In this document: in pieces, positions 24,501 through 39,051 of the stretch
Numbering within the stretch: position 1 is the stretch's first letter
Layout: every line of letters starts with the position of its first letter
Assembly (NCBI RefSeq): GCF_009389715.1
Contig: NW_024067841.1
Coordinates: 62,001 to 126,000, forward strand
Direction of reading: 5' to 3'
Source: Phoenix dactylifera
Lineage: Eukaryota > Streptophyta > Magnoliopsida > Arecales > Arecaceae
DNA length: 64,000 nt
Notes under the pieces: model-generated
Told to the model about the DNA's origin: nothing
Databases searched by the model: none
The model's input: the letters and a program-made list of their open reading frames with translations, nothing else
Program-made: the position numbers and the translations under genes

Positions 24501-27500
24501 CATGTAGAACTGAATCTACGAAGAACAAAGAGAAGGATGCCAATGATTACTTTATAAATAGAACAGCAAGTAACAAGGAGGTACCTGAAAGATGATGAGG
24601 CCAATAAGTACTGGCTGAGTATCAAAGCCAAAACTTTGAAAGAGATCCTTTGAATTCCTTACAAGAGTATATCCTCCAAATTGCAAAAGTGTAAGAATCT
24701 GCTCAACAATGAAAAATTAACTTCTGCAACGAGGATAAGTAAATTTTCAATATTCACAACTGCGTTTTAGTTAGTATAAAACTCAGTGCTCTTCAAGTCT
24801 CATAGACAAATATATACATATATGTATTTATGCATGCATGCATTTATTCATGCATGTATGTATGCATGTATGCATGCATGTACGTATGTGAGCATGTATA
24901 TATGCATGAATGTACGTCTGCATTTATGTATGTATGTGTGTGCATACCTCTTTGATGCACTTCTACAGTAAATAGTAGAGATTTATGTACTTGTTGCCTA
25001 CCGAAGCTACAAAAGACACGGATACCAGTGTCTGCACATAGAAGGATCAAGTGATTTGATATGAATTTGATACTCGATAATTGCAAGCTTGGTGCATGAC
25101 TTCATTCTAGTATCTATCCATGCATTAACATCACCTAAAGTTTGTATATAGACTTGGAAGGATATTATATCCAACTTCTGAACATGAAACTTATTCATTC
25201 TAGGAAGCATGATTAGACATGATATAGTGCAGAAGTTATAACGAATAGCTAACAGGATTACCTGAACAGCAATGAAAGAATACATTGTATGATTGAGTTT
25301 CCAGTGTCCAAGTTCATGAGCAATAACTGCAACTACTTCCTCCTCATTTTTGCACTGCAAAAAAGTCATATGAATATGGATTCAGTAATCTGAATGATAT
25401 ACAGGTGCCCAAACAGGAACGGAAATGGCATTTCAACTACACACATGCAGCTTGTCACCACTACAAGAGTAAATGTGGTTGCAAGTTTGATACGGAATTT
25501 GGCAAGGTAATGGCTATAACATTAAATTGCAGAAAAGAAACAGTTGCTGAAAATGTTGGGATAACTTAGAAGCCTAAAATGCATAAAGTCGATGCTTATT
25601 AAATACACACATGCATGCATGCATGCATATGCACTGCACATATATCTATAATCCAATAAACATACAACTACATTTCAAAGCCTAGATCAGCTGAAATGGA
25701 TAATTGTTCTACACTTGCATCACAATCAGCATACTGCCATTGCAAGCTAACATACTTAAAACAAGAGGACCAGCTTGCACTGCTGGTATTATATATCTGC
25801 AGCAGAAAATATGAAGGTCCTAATACTTCTATTACTGCATGCTGGTTGGAAACAAGCATGAATATTATCTTGTGAGATCATTTTGGTCAAGTTATAATAT
25901 GCAGACACATAGTGCAAATACCAAGAAAAAAAATTAAAAAATAAAAAAGGGACAAAGGAGCATATGGCTAACTAGTATCGTGAATTCTTAACATAGACTA
26001 GGCACTTCATAGTTAAGTTTTGACAAAGAAAAGGAAATGGGCGGTCTGCTTTTCTCCTTCTGTCAAAAAAAATAACTTATAGTTCCCCTAACGCCAATCT
26101 GTCCAAAAGAAGTCCGCCACACTTGACATATAATGTGTTTTGGAATTATATGGAATGGTGAAGAAAGTTTAGATCTTGCACCACCACTCTGATAATGTTC
26201 CCTGCTCATGGGAATAGAAAGCAAGTTGCTCATCACAGAAGAGTGGAGATTAAGAGTGGCAATGACCAAATGAATCACATTGGAGCATCAAGAGTTATAA
26301 TAGTCCATACCACGTGGAAATTTTACATGCAAAGAAAGCCAAAAAGAATCGTTTGTTGAGGCATAGTTGAGATGTTGATAGGCACTGGCATGAGATGAAC
26401 ATAGGATCAGCAAATATCATGATGACAGCATCTTCTTTTCATGTTTGTCCATGTGCACCACAAGGTCATGGATCCAACAGCTCCCCTACAGTGTCCTCAT
26501 CCCTCATGTGATGCGTGTACTAATTTTATTGATGGCCATGATCCCAACACAGTGATGTATCCAATTGAAAGGAGAAAATGATGGACAATAGCGATCACAT
26601 CATTTACGATCATGCAATGTGGTACATGATTCCATAAATAATTGTCATCATGATACGTACAATGCATGTGGTATTATTATTTATTAAGTTACCTCACATC
26701 ATAATACGATCATGATGTGGATGACAGCCACATGGCATGGAGTAGTATCTAATAGCCTTCACAAATTGCATTGCTTTCGTCACACACATGGAATGAGAGA
26801 GATTTACACAGGCTGTTAAATTCCCATCATGGAGTATATATCGAGCTAAACCTGTTTCAATCCAAAAATGAAGATGCCACCCAACATGTGTGCGTGTTCA
26901 TTTTATGCTCACCCTCATCAATAATAACACCTATTTCTCAACATGCAATTTTTTCTCCCTTTTTTTGTGGCAATGCTGCATTGAGTGTGGATAATTGGAG
27001 CTCTTAGAGGTCCCATGAGATGCATTTGCTACGTAACATCACTTTTTATATTTGTTTTCATGGGATGAGCAACTAGCTTTCTATTCTCAAGAACTCTGTT
27101 TTATGGCATCTTACGATGCTAAAATCCCACTTCTAACAATAGGTTCAAACCATTTTGTTATTGTTCTACCACGGCATGCAAGGATATAAAAATATCATGC
27201 AGCTTATTCTCTTTATCTGCATATCCTTTAGAAAAACAAAATAAAAAAGGAACTCTCATGTAAGACACTAAAAGAGTCCATTATATAGTTCGCTGCTTCA
27301 TAGCACCTCTCCACAGTAGCCAAGTCTAATGCATGCTGGCTCTTTGTTGTACGACTTGCATTTGTGATGATGATCATGGAGGTACATGCAACAACACAGA
27401 GAAAACAGCATAACGCTAATAAATGCAGCAACGTTGACTCAAAGGTACTGGGTTCCAAGTCCTAATAGATGTTTCCTCCACTCCACCAGGAGATTCGGCT

Positions 27501-30500
27501 TCCCAAGTCCTGGGAGTTGCTTTCATCACTCCTTGCCCTCCCATTTTGTTGGTCCTGTATGCATCTAACATAAAAATTCTTTTGGTGTTAATGTTAGTCA
27601 ACGGTCCACGTGTCTATGTGATAGTTTTGGTGCATCTTATTATCTAGCATGTGTGCATGAAATCTTATGTCCAATAATGTGCTTAATAGTGGCACAATTT
27701 GTACTGAATCATATTATAATGATACTTCAAAAGGATTAAGAGGAGATACAAATTATAAAACATTGTTGGTCTCTCTAGATATAATAGATTTCATGGTAAC
27801 TGCTATATGCTTTTGTTCTTCTGCAATGAGGAAGTCTACATGTGGAGTTTGAGGTGCAAATGGTACCATTTGCTTGACAAGTTCCTGCAACAAATGTAAT
27901 GACCCATTTTTTTGCTAACATGCATTAAGAAGGCTTACTTTCTTAAGATGCTTTGTTCTCTGACAAGATAAAATTCAACGATAAATATGAAGTGGCACTC
28001 GTTTTCTATCGACAGACTTTAGAGTTCTTCCTTTTGCACATTAAATTCAGTAATTCACCATCTGAGTGTTAAGCACTTGCAAATGCACATGACATCTCAT
28101 AGGCAGTTAGTATTTGATTGATTATTTTTTATAAATAACTTTAAGGATGCCCCTTTTAAACACTCCAAAATATAATTCATCTTTGTGAAAATGATTCTAT
28201 CAATCCTTAAAGGAGCGAGGAGCAAAGAAAAAGAAGAGGGATCAATATTTAGATGAAGCCCAACAATAAAAAGAAAGGTGAAGTGAAGAATCTGATTATT
28301 TTCCATCTAGCGCTCTCTTCTTTTGCTTTTATTCTAAATATACAGATTAAAATCATCTATTTGTGTAGAAGGCATTTATAGCCATCAGATGCTAGTTCAA
28401 TAGCTAAGTAATACTAGACCACTTCTTCATATGCACATGATGTCTCATAGGCAATTAATATTTGATTGATTATTTTTTCATAAATAACTTTTCTACTCAA
28501 AGACGCCTACTCCAAAATAAAGTTCACCTTTCACAAAATAAGAGGGTTTCTATCAATCCCAGAAGGAGAAAGGAGCAGAGGAAAAAAGAGAGATCAAGAT
28601 TTAGTTGAAGCCCACAACTCAAAGAAAAGTAAAGTGAAGAATCTGATTATTTCCCATTTATTGCTCCCTCTTCCTTTGCTTTTGTTCTAAATACTAAAGG
28701 CCTAAAATCATCTATCAGTGTAGAAGGCTTTTATGGCCATTGGATGCTAGTCCAATAGCTAGGTAATACTAGATTGCCTCTTCTTCTCATGAGTCTCTCT
28801 TCCATAAGCTGAAGTAAGGTAATACTAGATTGTGTCACATGATGTAAGATACTACTACATCATGTCAGGTGGAGTCCAAGAAATTGACCTATGGCTTTTG
28901 CTACTGGTCAAGAAATTCCAACCAAATGACAAGCAGGACAAGGATAAAAGTTAAGCATGCAAGAAAAAATTTCTTGAATCGAACCCCAATCCAGCCTATC
29001 ACCACCCCTACTTGACTGAAATCAGAGTTGATCAAACAGTCTAAGCGAATGTTCCCTCTTTCCAACCAGCATAATCAATCTATAATTGTATAATTCGTTC
29101 ATTCTCTCCCCAACCTGCACTGTCTTTCTTTCATTTGCTGCCTAACTGAGAAAGAAAAGAAACATCTCACGGAAGAGCATACTCAGCTTGTTGGTTTTAA
29201 GGAAGGTTATTCGCTGGATTTGAAGAGTGCAACCGATAGATGGTCTCTTCCGTTCTTGTAAAGGCATTATGGGCATTTTAGACAGTACAAATAAAATTCA
29301 ATCCCTTTCCATTTCAGAATTTTGCTTTATCTTTTATATTTATTCTATTTCTTCGCTCTTGCTTATGTTACAATGGAAAGGAGCTTACTGAATGGCCCCT
29401 TTTATGATTCTCAAGCAACAAGATCCACTATCTAAGTGCCATCTTCTCACTATAATTCCTCCACTAGCACTTAAGAAGAGAAACTCTTTATTTAGGCATG
29501 TAAATAAGAGATTAAATGAAAAGAGGCAGTCATGTCAGTGGCCACCTTGAATGGGGTCTCCTAAGGGATTCATTTTCAAATGCTCAATATTGAATTTAAC
29601 TGCACTCTGTGGATTTCTCTCTCTTTGTGGTGAGGATGGTAGGTCTCTTGATGGTGATGACTCCACATACAAATATTACTCAAAGTCTCAAAACATCTTG
29701 AGATTGCTAGAAAGTTTATTTTCCAACATAATCTACTCCTAGAATTTCCCTTCTATTCTCTACTATCTCCTCTATACTAATTATCACTTTGACTAATTTT
29801 CCATTGTCAACCTCAAAGACACTTTCTCCCTCCTGCTGTGACCCAGCATATCAATAGTAATTTCTTTAACATGTTCAATCCAGCAAACTTCAGCCTGACA
29901 GAATTCAGCCACGGGACCAAAGTTGATCTTATTCTCTAACCTAAATCACACCCTACATACTCTAGGTCAACATTCTTGAATGTAACTGCAGTTTTTATAA
30001 AAGAAACCTATTTTTGCACAAGCCAGAAGGGATAGAAGAAGCATACTGAATGTAGAACAGCCAAATGAGGCAGGTCTTGCTTTGGGAGTTCACCATCACT
30101 GAAAATAAACTTAATCAATTTGACTGACTAGTCAGCACTCAGCACAAAGTTGTCACTTGAGTTAGAAGCATCATAACAAGCCTAGAGCAATACATTGTGA
30201 ATCTAAAAGGTTAAAACCTAGGTTACCATGTTCCTAAGAGTTATGTTAAAATACTTTGATTCAAAAAGAATTTAATTCCTATATTCTACTGATAATAACT
30301 TAGTGAAAATAATGATTTCCTGAAAACAAAAACTTGGACCCTCTACTTAGTCCTTAAATGTTGCACTAAAACCCTAAAACCTATCATAGCAATAACTTTG
30401 AAATTGCAAAACAAACTGTGAATGACAAGGTGTTTTGGCCAACATTAGGTTCCACATACTATACTAGTTTTTCCAGTGGAGAGAAAAAGCTGGTTACAAA

Positions 30501-31102
30501 GCTGCGCAAGCAGGAGGATGATAGAAAAACATGCCTACGCAAGAATGGGATGAGAGAGAGGATGGGAAGTATTTGCACTAACAGAGTCCTACTTGATAAT
30601 ATCATGAAACAACTTACCTAATGGTTAGTGTGAACAAGTATCTATCGAAAGGAAATAATAAATTGTTAAAATTAAAATTGGTGAGCCATTAGCAAAAGCA
30701 AGTACAAGAAAATAAAAGTTTATATCGCATCCTCAAGGATGAAATGGGACACATATTGCAGCATCTGAAACAAAAAGTTGCAGCAACTAAAGAAAAAAAA
30801 ACTTTTCTGATAAGTACTTTATGACTTGTAACCCAAATTAAGAAGATATCATACAAAAGAATAAAATGCATATATATACTCTTAATAAAAAGACCGGACA
30901 TAAAGGTTTTTATGTATATCAAACAAAAACCTCGATAGTCATCTTATTATAGCAATGTTATTTTGTTATTTATATAACCTCAAATAAGCATACACATAAT
31001 TCGCAAGATTAGAGCATACCTGTTGAATCAATGTGTCATAGAGAACGATGCGTTTGTTGTTGAAAAATCCATACATATATGCCTGTCAGATAAAACATAA
31101 TA

Positions 31103-31170
<68 letters not shown>

Positions 31171-34100
31171 CCACACATAAGTTCATAGAAATGATACAAA
31201 AGAAACCCACTACAGATAGCAGTGAAAACATTACATAGAAATGCCAATGCATGGGCAATAAAATGACAGCAAAAGATGATCGTTAAGATCATAATGGCAG
31301 TTTGTGGCTCTACAATGAGGGAGGAGCCTTCTCCTGAAAAACCCTCTCACCCCTAAAGCCCTAGAAAAGGCGGGATTTGTGGCCAGGTATCTAGTACCAC
31401 CACCAAGAGACTTTTCTAGCAGGATATGCTGGCACCTTCCCCATTAGAAGCTGTTCCATAACATAGTTAACAGCACAGAGAACTGAACAAGAACAGATGA
31501 AATGGACAGATGTGACATCTGCACAAAGCTAATGATGCGTAATAGTGAGAACTTGCCATGCAAAAGAAATAGTATTGAGTATAGCATAAATCATTCAGAG
31601 CGTGGAGTGCAATAAGATCAATTTATAATTATAAATTATAACTTCCTGTTGGATTGGCTGATTGTATAAAGTATCTGGGCACTTTTCAGACTTCAGAGAA
31701 TACCAAATTGGTAAATTTGGCATTAAAGATGGAAGATATTAAAGATGAGAACAATAACAAGAATGATGATGATGTTTTCAATGACTAAATGTGCCTGCCT
31801 GTGGTTTTTTATGTTTCTTTGACACAAATAATTAGAACTGACTTACTTTCCTATTTCACACAATTATCATGTTTAGCCATCTTCCATAAATTTTTTATGC
31901 AGCATAAGATTATACTAATAATCATCAATAATCACAGTAATCATCAATTATAAGGATACTACTTCATCAATAATTCTCTATTAAAAAATCATGAAATCAA
32001 ACTTTATAAAAAAGAAAAAGAAAAAGAAAAAAATGCTCACATTGCTATGGCTTGACCTTGTAGATCCATCAACAACAAAGAGCTTTTTCAATGGAAACTT
32101 AAGCGACGCTGCTAGCTTCTCTATTTTCTTTCTAAGCTCTCCTTCAGGAAGCTGTTTAGCATAATTGCATAAAAGTATGAGGAATATGCACTTTGTAGTG
32201 AGCAGAAAGATATGATATCGACCCACTTAAGCACAATGATGAAAATATCGGTTGTGGAGATGCAAGGAAAGATAGGTAAATAATATATTTTCCTTTTTAT
32301 ATTGCATAAAACTCAATTGACATATAAAAGCAAAAATGAGGTAAATAATTTGCTGTGTGGAAAACCAAATACTCACAGGAGTGAATTTATTAAACAGAGG
32401 AGCTATTAAAATGGGATACAGTGTCATCATTACAATGGAGAGCACAAACATAAAAGCCCATAGATATATTGCCAGGTAAGGACCTCCTTTCTGTAGCAAT
32501 AGAGGAAAGAGAATTAGTAAAATGATGCATATTGCAGATCATTCTCTAAATTAATACAGAAGAAATAAGGTTTGAAGTAAAATGTTCTGGACACAGCAAA
32601 CCACAGAATAAGCAGGTGAATGAAACATCTTTGGATGTACAAGTATATCCAAAGATTATATGAGTAGTCAATACCAGAATGTCCATACCTGTACTATGAC
32701 AATAATTGCAGCTACAATTGGTGGTCCAAGTAAGATTGAAAGGCAAATTCCTTTAAACATATCCCTGAAGAATAGCCATATCGTTTGCTGTTGAACATTC
32801 AATAAGACAGCTAAGAATTAAAACAGTCAATAAAGATAAAATGGAAGAACCAAAGGCAGAAGCTTGTTTTAGAGGAATTCGGAATTTGAAACAAGTGCAG
32901 CATAGATATGAAGAGAAAGAAGAAGGTGGACAAACTTTATTAAACCCGTGACGAGCCTCGATCACAAATGTTGAATAAAGAGAAAATGGCAGGTCTGTGA
33001 TCTGTATAGTACCAAGAAACTTGTCAGCCTAAAAAAACATTACTCCCAAAAGATAAAAAATAAGTTGAAACTTCGCCATACAATTTATAACTCTCAACCA
33101 TCATAATTAAAGAAAACAACTTTAACATACATAAAATGCCAAGGAAGCAAAACGAAAAGAAAAAAATTGTACAATGAGGATAACCTGAAGGAACCAAATT
33201 GATGCTTACAATGACAATGTGTGATGCATTTCCATGATTCCACAATAAACAAAATTGAAGTTCAGCAATTAATCATCAATCCACATAAGATACATAAAAT
33301 GATTCTTCTCTAACAATAAAATTTGGCATAAACTTAACATAAATGCATGTCTCTGTGTCGTGCTGTAAATTTGCAGCTATGCTATCTATTGTGGATATGA
33401 TACAATATATATATCCTTGTCAAGAATACAAGTCGAACTAGGTGACGCTTCCATGCAAGGGTATTCATTTTTCAACAAATTGTACATTCATCTGACACAC
33501 ATACTTCCAGAGAACCCAGAACTAACTAATTCTTGGATAATTGCTGACAAAAATTTGCTTTTTCCACTGCACATGAATTAGGTGTTATCCACAACTAAAA
33601 ACAGATCTCGAACCAATAAATTAATTTTAACGGTCAAAGGTGGATCTTTATTGTTAAAAAATAAAAATCTCAAGGATGCTCGAGCGTTTCATAGATGAGG
33701 AGGCTGTTAGGAAGGAAGTTCTGTTGGATTCTTGCATTAGCAGAAAGTTTTCAATGCGTGCACATCATAACTGTTAATATTCCTATTTAATATATCATTT
33801 GCTAGCAAGTTTTTTTGAATATATCATTTTCTAACAAGTTTTATAAACTAAATTTAATGGCCATTTTGGTCATTAAGTTTGATAGATCGAATCTTTTCAC
33901 CGTAATCCTCTCTTATGTTGCAATAAAGTATAATTAAGGAACCACTCAGGTAAAAAGAAAAGAAAACCTCAAACATCCAATGGATTGAAAATTTTACGTG
34001 AAGAGCTGTTTTATTTCTATAATTCAACATTTTTGATAGATGGAATATTTTCAATGCAATCCTATCTTATGTTACAATAAAGCATAATTAAGAAACCACT

Positions 34101-37100
34101 CAGGAGAAACAAGAAAACCACAAAGCATCCAATGGATTCAAAATTTTATGTGAAGAGTTGTTTTAGTTTTATAATCATAAACATTATTTTTATTTTTACA
34201 TTGCACATGCTCGGATGTTGGCATAGATAATATAATATTATTACATTACTTCTACATAATAGAATAATTTATATTGGTATACTGATATATTATATTACAT
34301 TGATACAAGGTGTGCAATGTGGATAAGAGGGGTTGCACATTACCCCCAAGGCAAGTTGCAACTGACGGCTGCAAGTGCACTCACAAACAAATTTGGTCAC
34401 TAATATAGTGATTTGAATTCTGAGTTGAATGAATGCAAAATGGTCAAAGCCAAAGAAATATGATAAAAGGAAAGTTATTTTTTTAAGTCTAACTGCACAT
34501 TTATCTTATGAATTAAGTTTTCATTAGAAAAAGCGAGAAAGGAAAAACAAATCAAGTAGACGAATAATCCTAGGCAATTGCATGAAGGAAGACATAAGAA
34601 AGCACATAAAGATTTTATTACACATGTCAAGCAGATAAAAAAAATGTGATAAAGGATGAGTTGGCAAAAAAAGAAGGTTTCTCAAACCAAATCGGCGGCA
34701 AGAAGGATCCATACTCATAATCTTGATGATGTCGGTAATTGCCACAATAGTTTACTTTTCTCAAATAAGTCTATAATAAAACTATTATCCCCATGAACAT
34801 TTTCGCGGACGCCCTATCAATTTGGCATTACAATGAATGCAAACATCATGAACATTGAGTAAAATATATGGGAAGGTGCAAAGTTACTTTCTAACCAAGC
34901 ATGAATAAGAAACTAACACAACACCAATGATGTTTCATCAATAAAATGATGTTTAGATCAATATTTTCAGATGGAAAAATTCATTCAGACCTGTGACCAA
35001 ACCATAACACCAGCTAAAAATGAAAGTGTGTGTATTATTTCATTCTCTGCATTCAGGCCCATGTATGCCACTAAGTCTCCAGTTTTCTGCAAAAAAAAGA
35101 AGTAGCAAAATGAATTATGAATATTTGGGAAGTGAAAAATCTAAAACACACATTCACAAGGCCTGCTAAGTTACCTTCCAAAACCAAGGTAATATGCCAA
35201 AATACAAAATTGCGGTGTCCATCAGTATACTCACAGCTTCATGAACAAAGTGGAAGTGGCTGAAAGTCAAAAGACATAAGAAGAGAGAAACTAAAAATAA
35301 TAATAATAATAATAGTAATCATAATAATTTAATGAAGGGAACTATTTAGCGCATCAAAACCCTATTCTCAAGTAGAAGAAGCGATGGTTATTGAATTAGT
35401 TCAAGAATCATAACTCATTTGAGTAAAATGCTATTAAAAGATCAGCCATTAAGCACACACAAACACAGATCTGCTGAAAAAAGAATAATCATCAATGAAG
35501 AAACCAAACCTTTTGTCGAGGCTATAAGCTCGAGACCTTTCAAACTTTTCTTGACCAACCACACCTTCCAATGGTTTCGGTAGGCTGGGCAGCTTGAGAG
35601 CTGCATGCTGTCGAATGTCTAAATAGGTCTCCAAAATGTACATTAAGATCATAAAGCCTGCAAAAAGATATGTATTCTCTAAGATACTTGCTAGACAACT
35701 CTTGAAGTCAAGAACCATAACCACAACCATCAAATCCTGTCCCAAGTTTTTAATGTCAGCTTTTTAATCTTTATGAACCTAACATTTCCAACTTCTAGAT
35801 AATATCTATCATGAAACACCATAAATGATGAATCACCTGCTCCATTGCTATCAAAAATTATTTACCTTCTATAAGGAACCAAAGGAAAGGTGATTGCATA
35901 TATAATAACCATATGGACACAAGAGAACATATTGCAGAGACAACATTGTACAACCATATTATACTGGTGCCAGCATTCACTGCATAGTGCCTGTAATTTG
36001 AGTAGCTCAAATATGAACTTGAACTTGTCAATGATGTTCTGAAAGCATCATCATAAGTTCGAAAATATGTTCGGTCAGATTAAAATTTATCATATTTCTA
36101 CAGAGAGTAGAAAGCACATGGCAGTCAAATTTTGTCCTAGAAAAAGGATGTGTTCATATTCTTTTAAATTGACAATGTTCTTTCTGCTTTTCTGACATAA
36201 TTGGTCAAAGTTTCTTAAAAGGCTGTTGATTAGAGTTCCATAAGATTTTGTTAAAAATGTATCTTATAGTTCTTATATTTTATAAATATGTTGTTTCACA
36301 TATATTCTTTCAAACAAAAAACCACGATAAGAATATATCCATGTAGTAATATGTCAAATTTAAGTTACAACACATATGCGCACATATACATGGACATATA
36401 TGTACACTATCTAATAGCGCATAGATATGACATACAATAGCATCAATAGTACTGCTGTCAAGATTCTATTCCATTGAATTTAAAGAAAAGTCCAGATGAA
36501 AGTAATTGAGATAAAATATATATTAAATTTCTAGCACCAGGCCTCCGTTACTATTAGTTTTCTAACTTTTATTCATGCAATTTATTGCCATCAGATCTAA
36601 GTAAGACCGAAAAAACAGAGGCCCTTAGTTTTTTTTTCCTTTTAAAGACCATTGATCGTTGTATTAAGAAAAGCAAATTGTAAACAGTCAAGTAATGTCC
36701 ACTAATGCTTGGTTTCTCCTCCCTTAACTTTTCTGCTCATGCTCCCCCATCCTCTTCCCCTACCTCTATTCAAGAACACCCTTCTCCACTGGCTCTACTT
36801 CTTTGCCTCCGTCCTTCACATTCCCCCATCTCTAGCACCATCGCAGCAGGGAATTCGTTTCTCCACCCAACGACAAGCTTTCTCCCTGTCTTCCTCTAGT
36901 CCCTTTCTTGCTCTATCTCCATTCTTATAGAAAGGGAATAGGACTGCCACCACCAACAGATTGGAGAATAGACTGATACGGAGTGGGATCGACATGACTT
37001 ATCTGAGACAGAGTACAGATGAATAGCTATGATTACATGAAATGTTTGGGACTAGGCTAATTTAAAATCTGATTGTTTTCAATTTATGTTAAATCTATTG

Positions 37101-38523
37101 ATGCATGTGACTAATTGAAGGAAAATTAAGAACTACCTGAACTAAATTGAAAGGGATATTTGTGGTTGGCTATGATCCCATTAGTCCATCATAAATTCAG
37201 AGGCCAAGCTCGTTAGATTTTACCATATAATTTTACTAATTTATTTATTATGAGTGTTATATGGATGCATATTTTGAAATTATGTGGGATAATAATTGAA
37301 GTGGACCATGATCTAAAAAACAAATAATATTAGAAAGTAGTGTAGTATTAAAAATCAAAGAAGACTAAGATCAAATGAGTTCATGCCATCATGATGAAAA
37401 AAAATCCATGTCGAGCAAAACAAAAAAAATTCTGCAATAAATGTCATGGAATCTTATTATCATTCGGAACATAAGACAATCATGCTCGATCCCTGCCATA
37501 AATTACTAGTAAATTATATAATGCTTCAGTTCACAATTTAAATTGAAAGGGTACAATCTATTAAAAAAACAAGCTTGTTATTTATTCTATAATTTTGCTG
37601 CAATAATTAATTTAATTGTTGACAATGAAAAGTGGTTTGAAGATTCATGGAAGTCTTTTTTTCCTTAAAATTTACTGTTTAAATTGCATGAAACATTGTT
37701 TTCTATGAATGCCATTTTTAATAAAGAAAAGTGTCTATACTCTAACTAACCACACAGACAAGAATGTAGAACTTAATGATCATCAGATTGAAAGTCCCAT
37801 GTACATTATTAGTAAGTGACAGCTAGGTTCAACTGTTTTAGTACCTTTCGTAGCATTATTCCGACCTCGAGACATCATTCACTTACCCATCACAACTACT
37901 TTTAGGCAGAATCCTACCCTAACCACTTCAACCATGTGCGTGTGTGTTTTGTGATGGAGTCCAGGTAAATTAAACAGTGCAAAACCCCACTGAGATGGTT
38001 AGGTGGACTGCCTAGGAAACCACAATAGAAAAGAAAAGACAACATAAGTAAATCAACAGTTTCAGCAGCAAGACCCGTTAAGCCAGGTGATCGACGGTGC
38101 CAAACTGCCAATACAAAGGAGATTCTTTGAGCCAGGTGATTGATGGAGTTAATACATAGTTCATCACTCGCTCACATTATTGAAAGATCCTTCAACAGCT
38201 TCTTGACCATCATTTTATGAAACCCCAAATAAACTTTCTTGAAAGAGACGGACAAAACAACATAACGGAAAAACAGATAAATTCATACATTCATAACAAA
38301 TTAAATCAATACCCCAAAAGCACTACCTGACAAAAACCACAAAACCCAAGAAAAGAGAAAAATCAAATCAAGAATACAGAAACCATTATCACCACCACCA
38401 TCATCATCATCATCAACCAGTGGATGATTCAACGAAGGGAGAAAAGATTAGGTGAAAGGAAAAAAAAAGGATAAAGAGCAAGAAAAACTTACCCAAAACC
38501 GCTTCCAAGTAAGGAAGAGCCAT
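21569..38523 (-). CDS. STE24: CAAX prenyl protease 1 (STE24/FACE1), 14 exons, complete
   Basis: A zinc metalloprotease of the ER membrane that removes the last three residues of prenylated CaaX proteins. Exons in transcript order: 38493-38523, 35510-35657, 35175-35259, 34991-35086, 32936-33001, 32689-32787, 32377-32490, 32041-32151, 31020-31082, 25262-25354, 24585-24698, 22670-22741, 22462-22527, 21569-21688. Every junction is GT-AG and the sum is 1278 bases, 425 residues plus stop, matching the ~424 of plant homologues. Several hydrophobic segments are visible. The zinc motif HELGH is at residues 284-288 (exon 10), and the third ligand Glu lies at about 362 in FEFQAD (exon 12/13 junction). 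The C-terminus KKED fits a KKXX ER-retrieval signal. Intron 9 is 5.7 kb and intron 1 is 2.8 kb. No coding defect was found. Confidence 0.97.
22742..24584. other. STE24 intron 11
   Basis: A 1.8-kb intron. It includes a CT-rich stretch (23871-23900) and a segment around 24000-24190 with ACCGTACCGAAC/CCGGTAC words typical of dispersed monocot repeats. No coding exon was recognised. Confidence 0.5.
24815..24950. repeat. ATGC/ATGT tetranucleotide microsatellite in STE24 intron 10
   Basis: Imperfect runs of GCAT, GTAT and ATGT tetranucleotides. The repeats produce short Met/His/Cys-rich open frames on both strands that are not genes. Confidence 0.85.
25355..31019. other. STE24 intron 9, 5.7 kb
   Basis: The largest intron of the gene. 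It holds a CATG-type microsatellite near 25610-25632 and a 348-bp tandem duplication at 28083-28780. The remainder is AT-rich sequence that I could not assign. Open frames within it (for example 27228-27458 and 30418-30621) have no recognisable domains. Confidence 0.55.
28083..28780. repeat. 348-bp tandem duplication in STE24 intron 9
   Basis: Copy one begins ATGCACATGACATCTCATAG at 28083 and copy two begins at 28431. They share long stretches including GATTGATTATTTTTT, GTGAAGAATCTGATTATT and TAGCTA(A/G)GTAATACTAGA. A fragment resembling a third copy follows at about 28810. Copies have diverged by substitutions and short indels. Confidence 0.85.
31105..31166. repeat. (TA)n microsatellite beside STE24 exon 9
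   Basis: About 60 bases of TA repeats lie 23-84 bases upstream (in gene orientation) of the intron 8 acceptor at exon 9, where a branch point would be expected. Confidence 0.95.
33876..34182. repeat. ~154-bp tandem duplication in STE24 intron 4
   Basis: Copies begin TTTGATAGATCGAAT (33878) and TTTGATAGATGGAAT (about 34032). Both contain CTTATGTT(G/A)CAATAAAG, AACCACTCAGG, CATCCAATGGATT and GTGAAGAG(C/T)TGTTTTA. The lower coordinate is nearer the gene's 3' end. Confidence 0.8.
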
Positions 38524-39051
38524 TATGGAGGAGGAGAAGATCAGTGCAGTGTGTTACTACCAGTGGTTCCGCTGCTCCACAACCGACGGTAAGGGGGGGG
38601 AGTGAGGTATTTGAGGGCGGAAAGAAGAAATCAGGCGGTGTGGCGTCTCATAGAAAGGGAGAAATAGGGCGCGCCGGCGAGGAGGGCGAACAGCAAAAAG
38701 ACGACGAGGGTTCTTTGTTCCTGCCCTCAAATTCGGCAACTGGGTGAGAAGGGAAGAGAGAAAGAGAGAGGGGCAATCGGGGAAACGATTCACGGGCCTC
38801 ACGGCTTCTTTTCTTGTTTTTTTTATGATTGAAGGGAAAGCGATGGTGATCGTAAAGTAGGGTCCGGGTTCAAAACAGCCGGCGTAAAATTCTAGCGGAC
38901 GTGAACGCAGACGAACCCGCTCAGACCAACTCTGGCGCCATATGCACGCGGTCGGATGTTACCTTCAGTCCGGCCCGCTTGTGGGTCGTCGGGTCAAGAG
39001 TTTTAGGGAACGCTATCTCATTAGCCGCCTAGAGATGGAATGAGGATGGCC

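Noticed and set aside
24786..25086. Met/His/Cys-rich small open frames on both strands
   Set aside because: They are translations of the ATGC/ATGT microsatellite in a STE24 intron.
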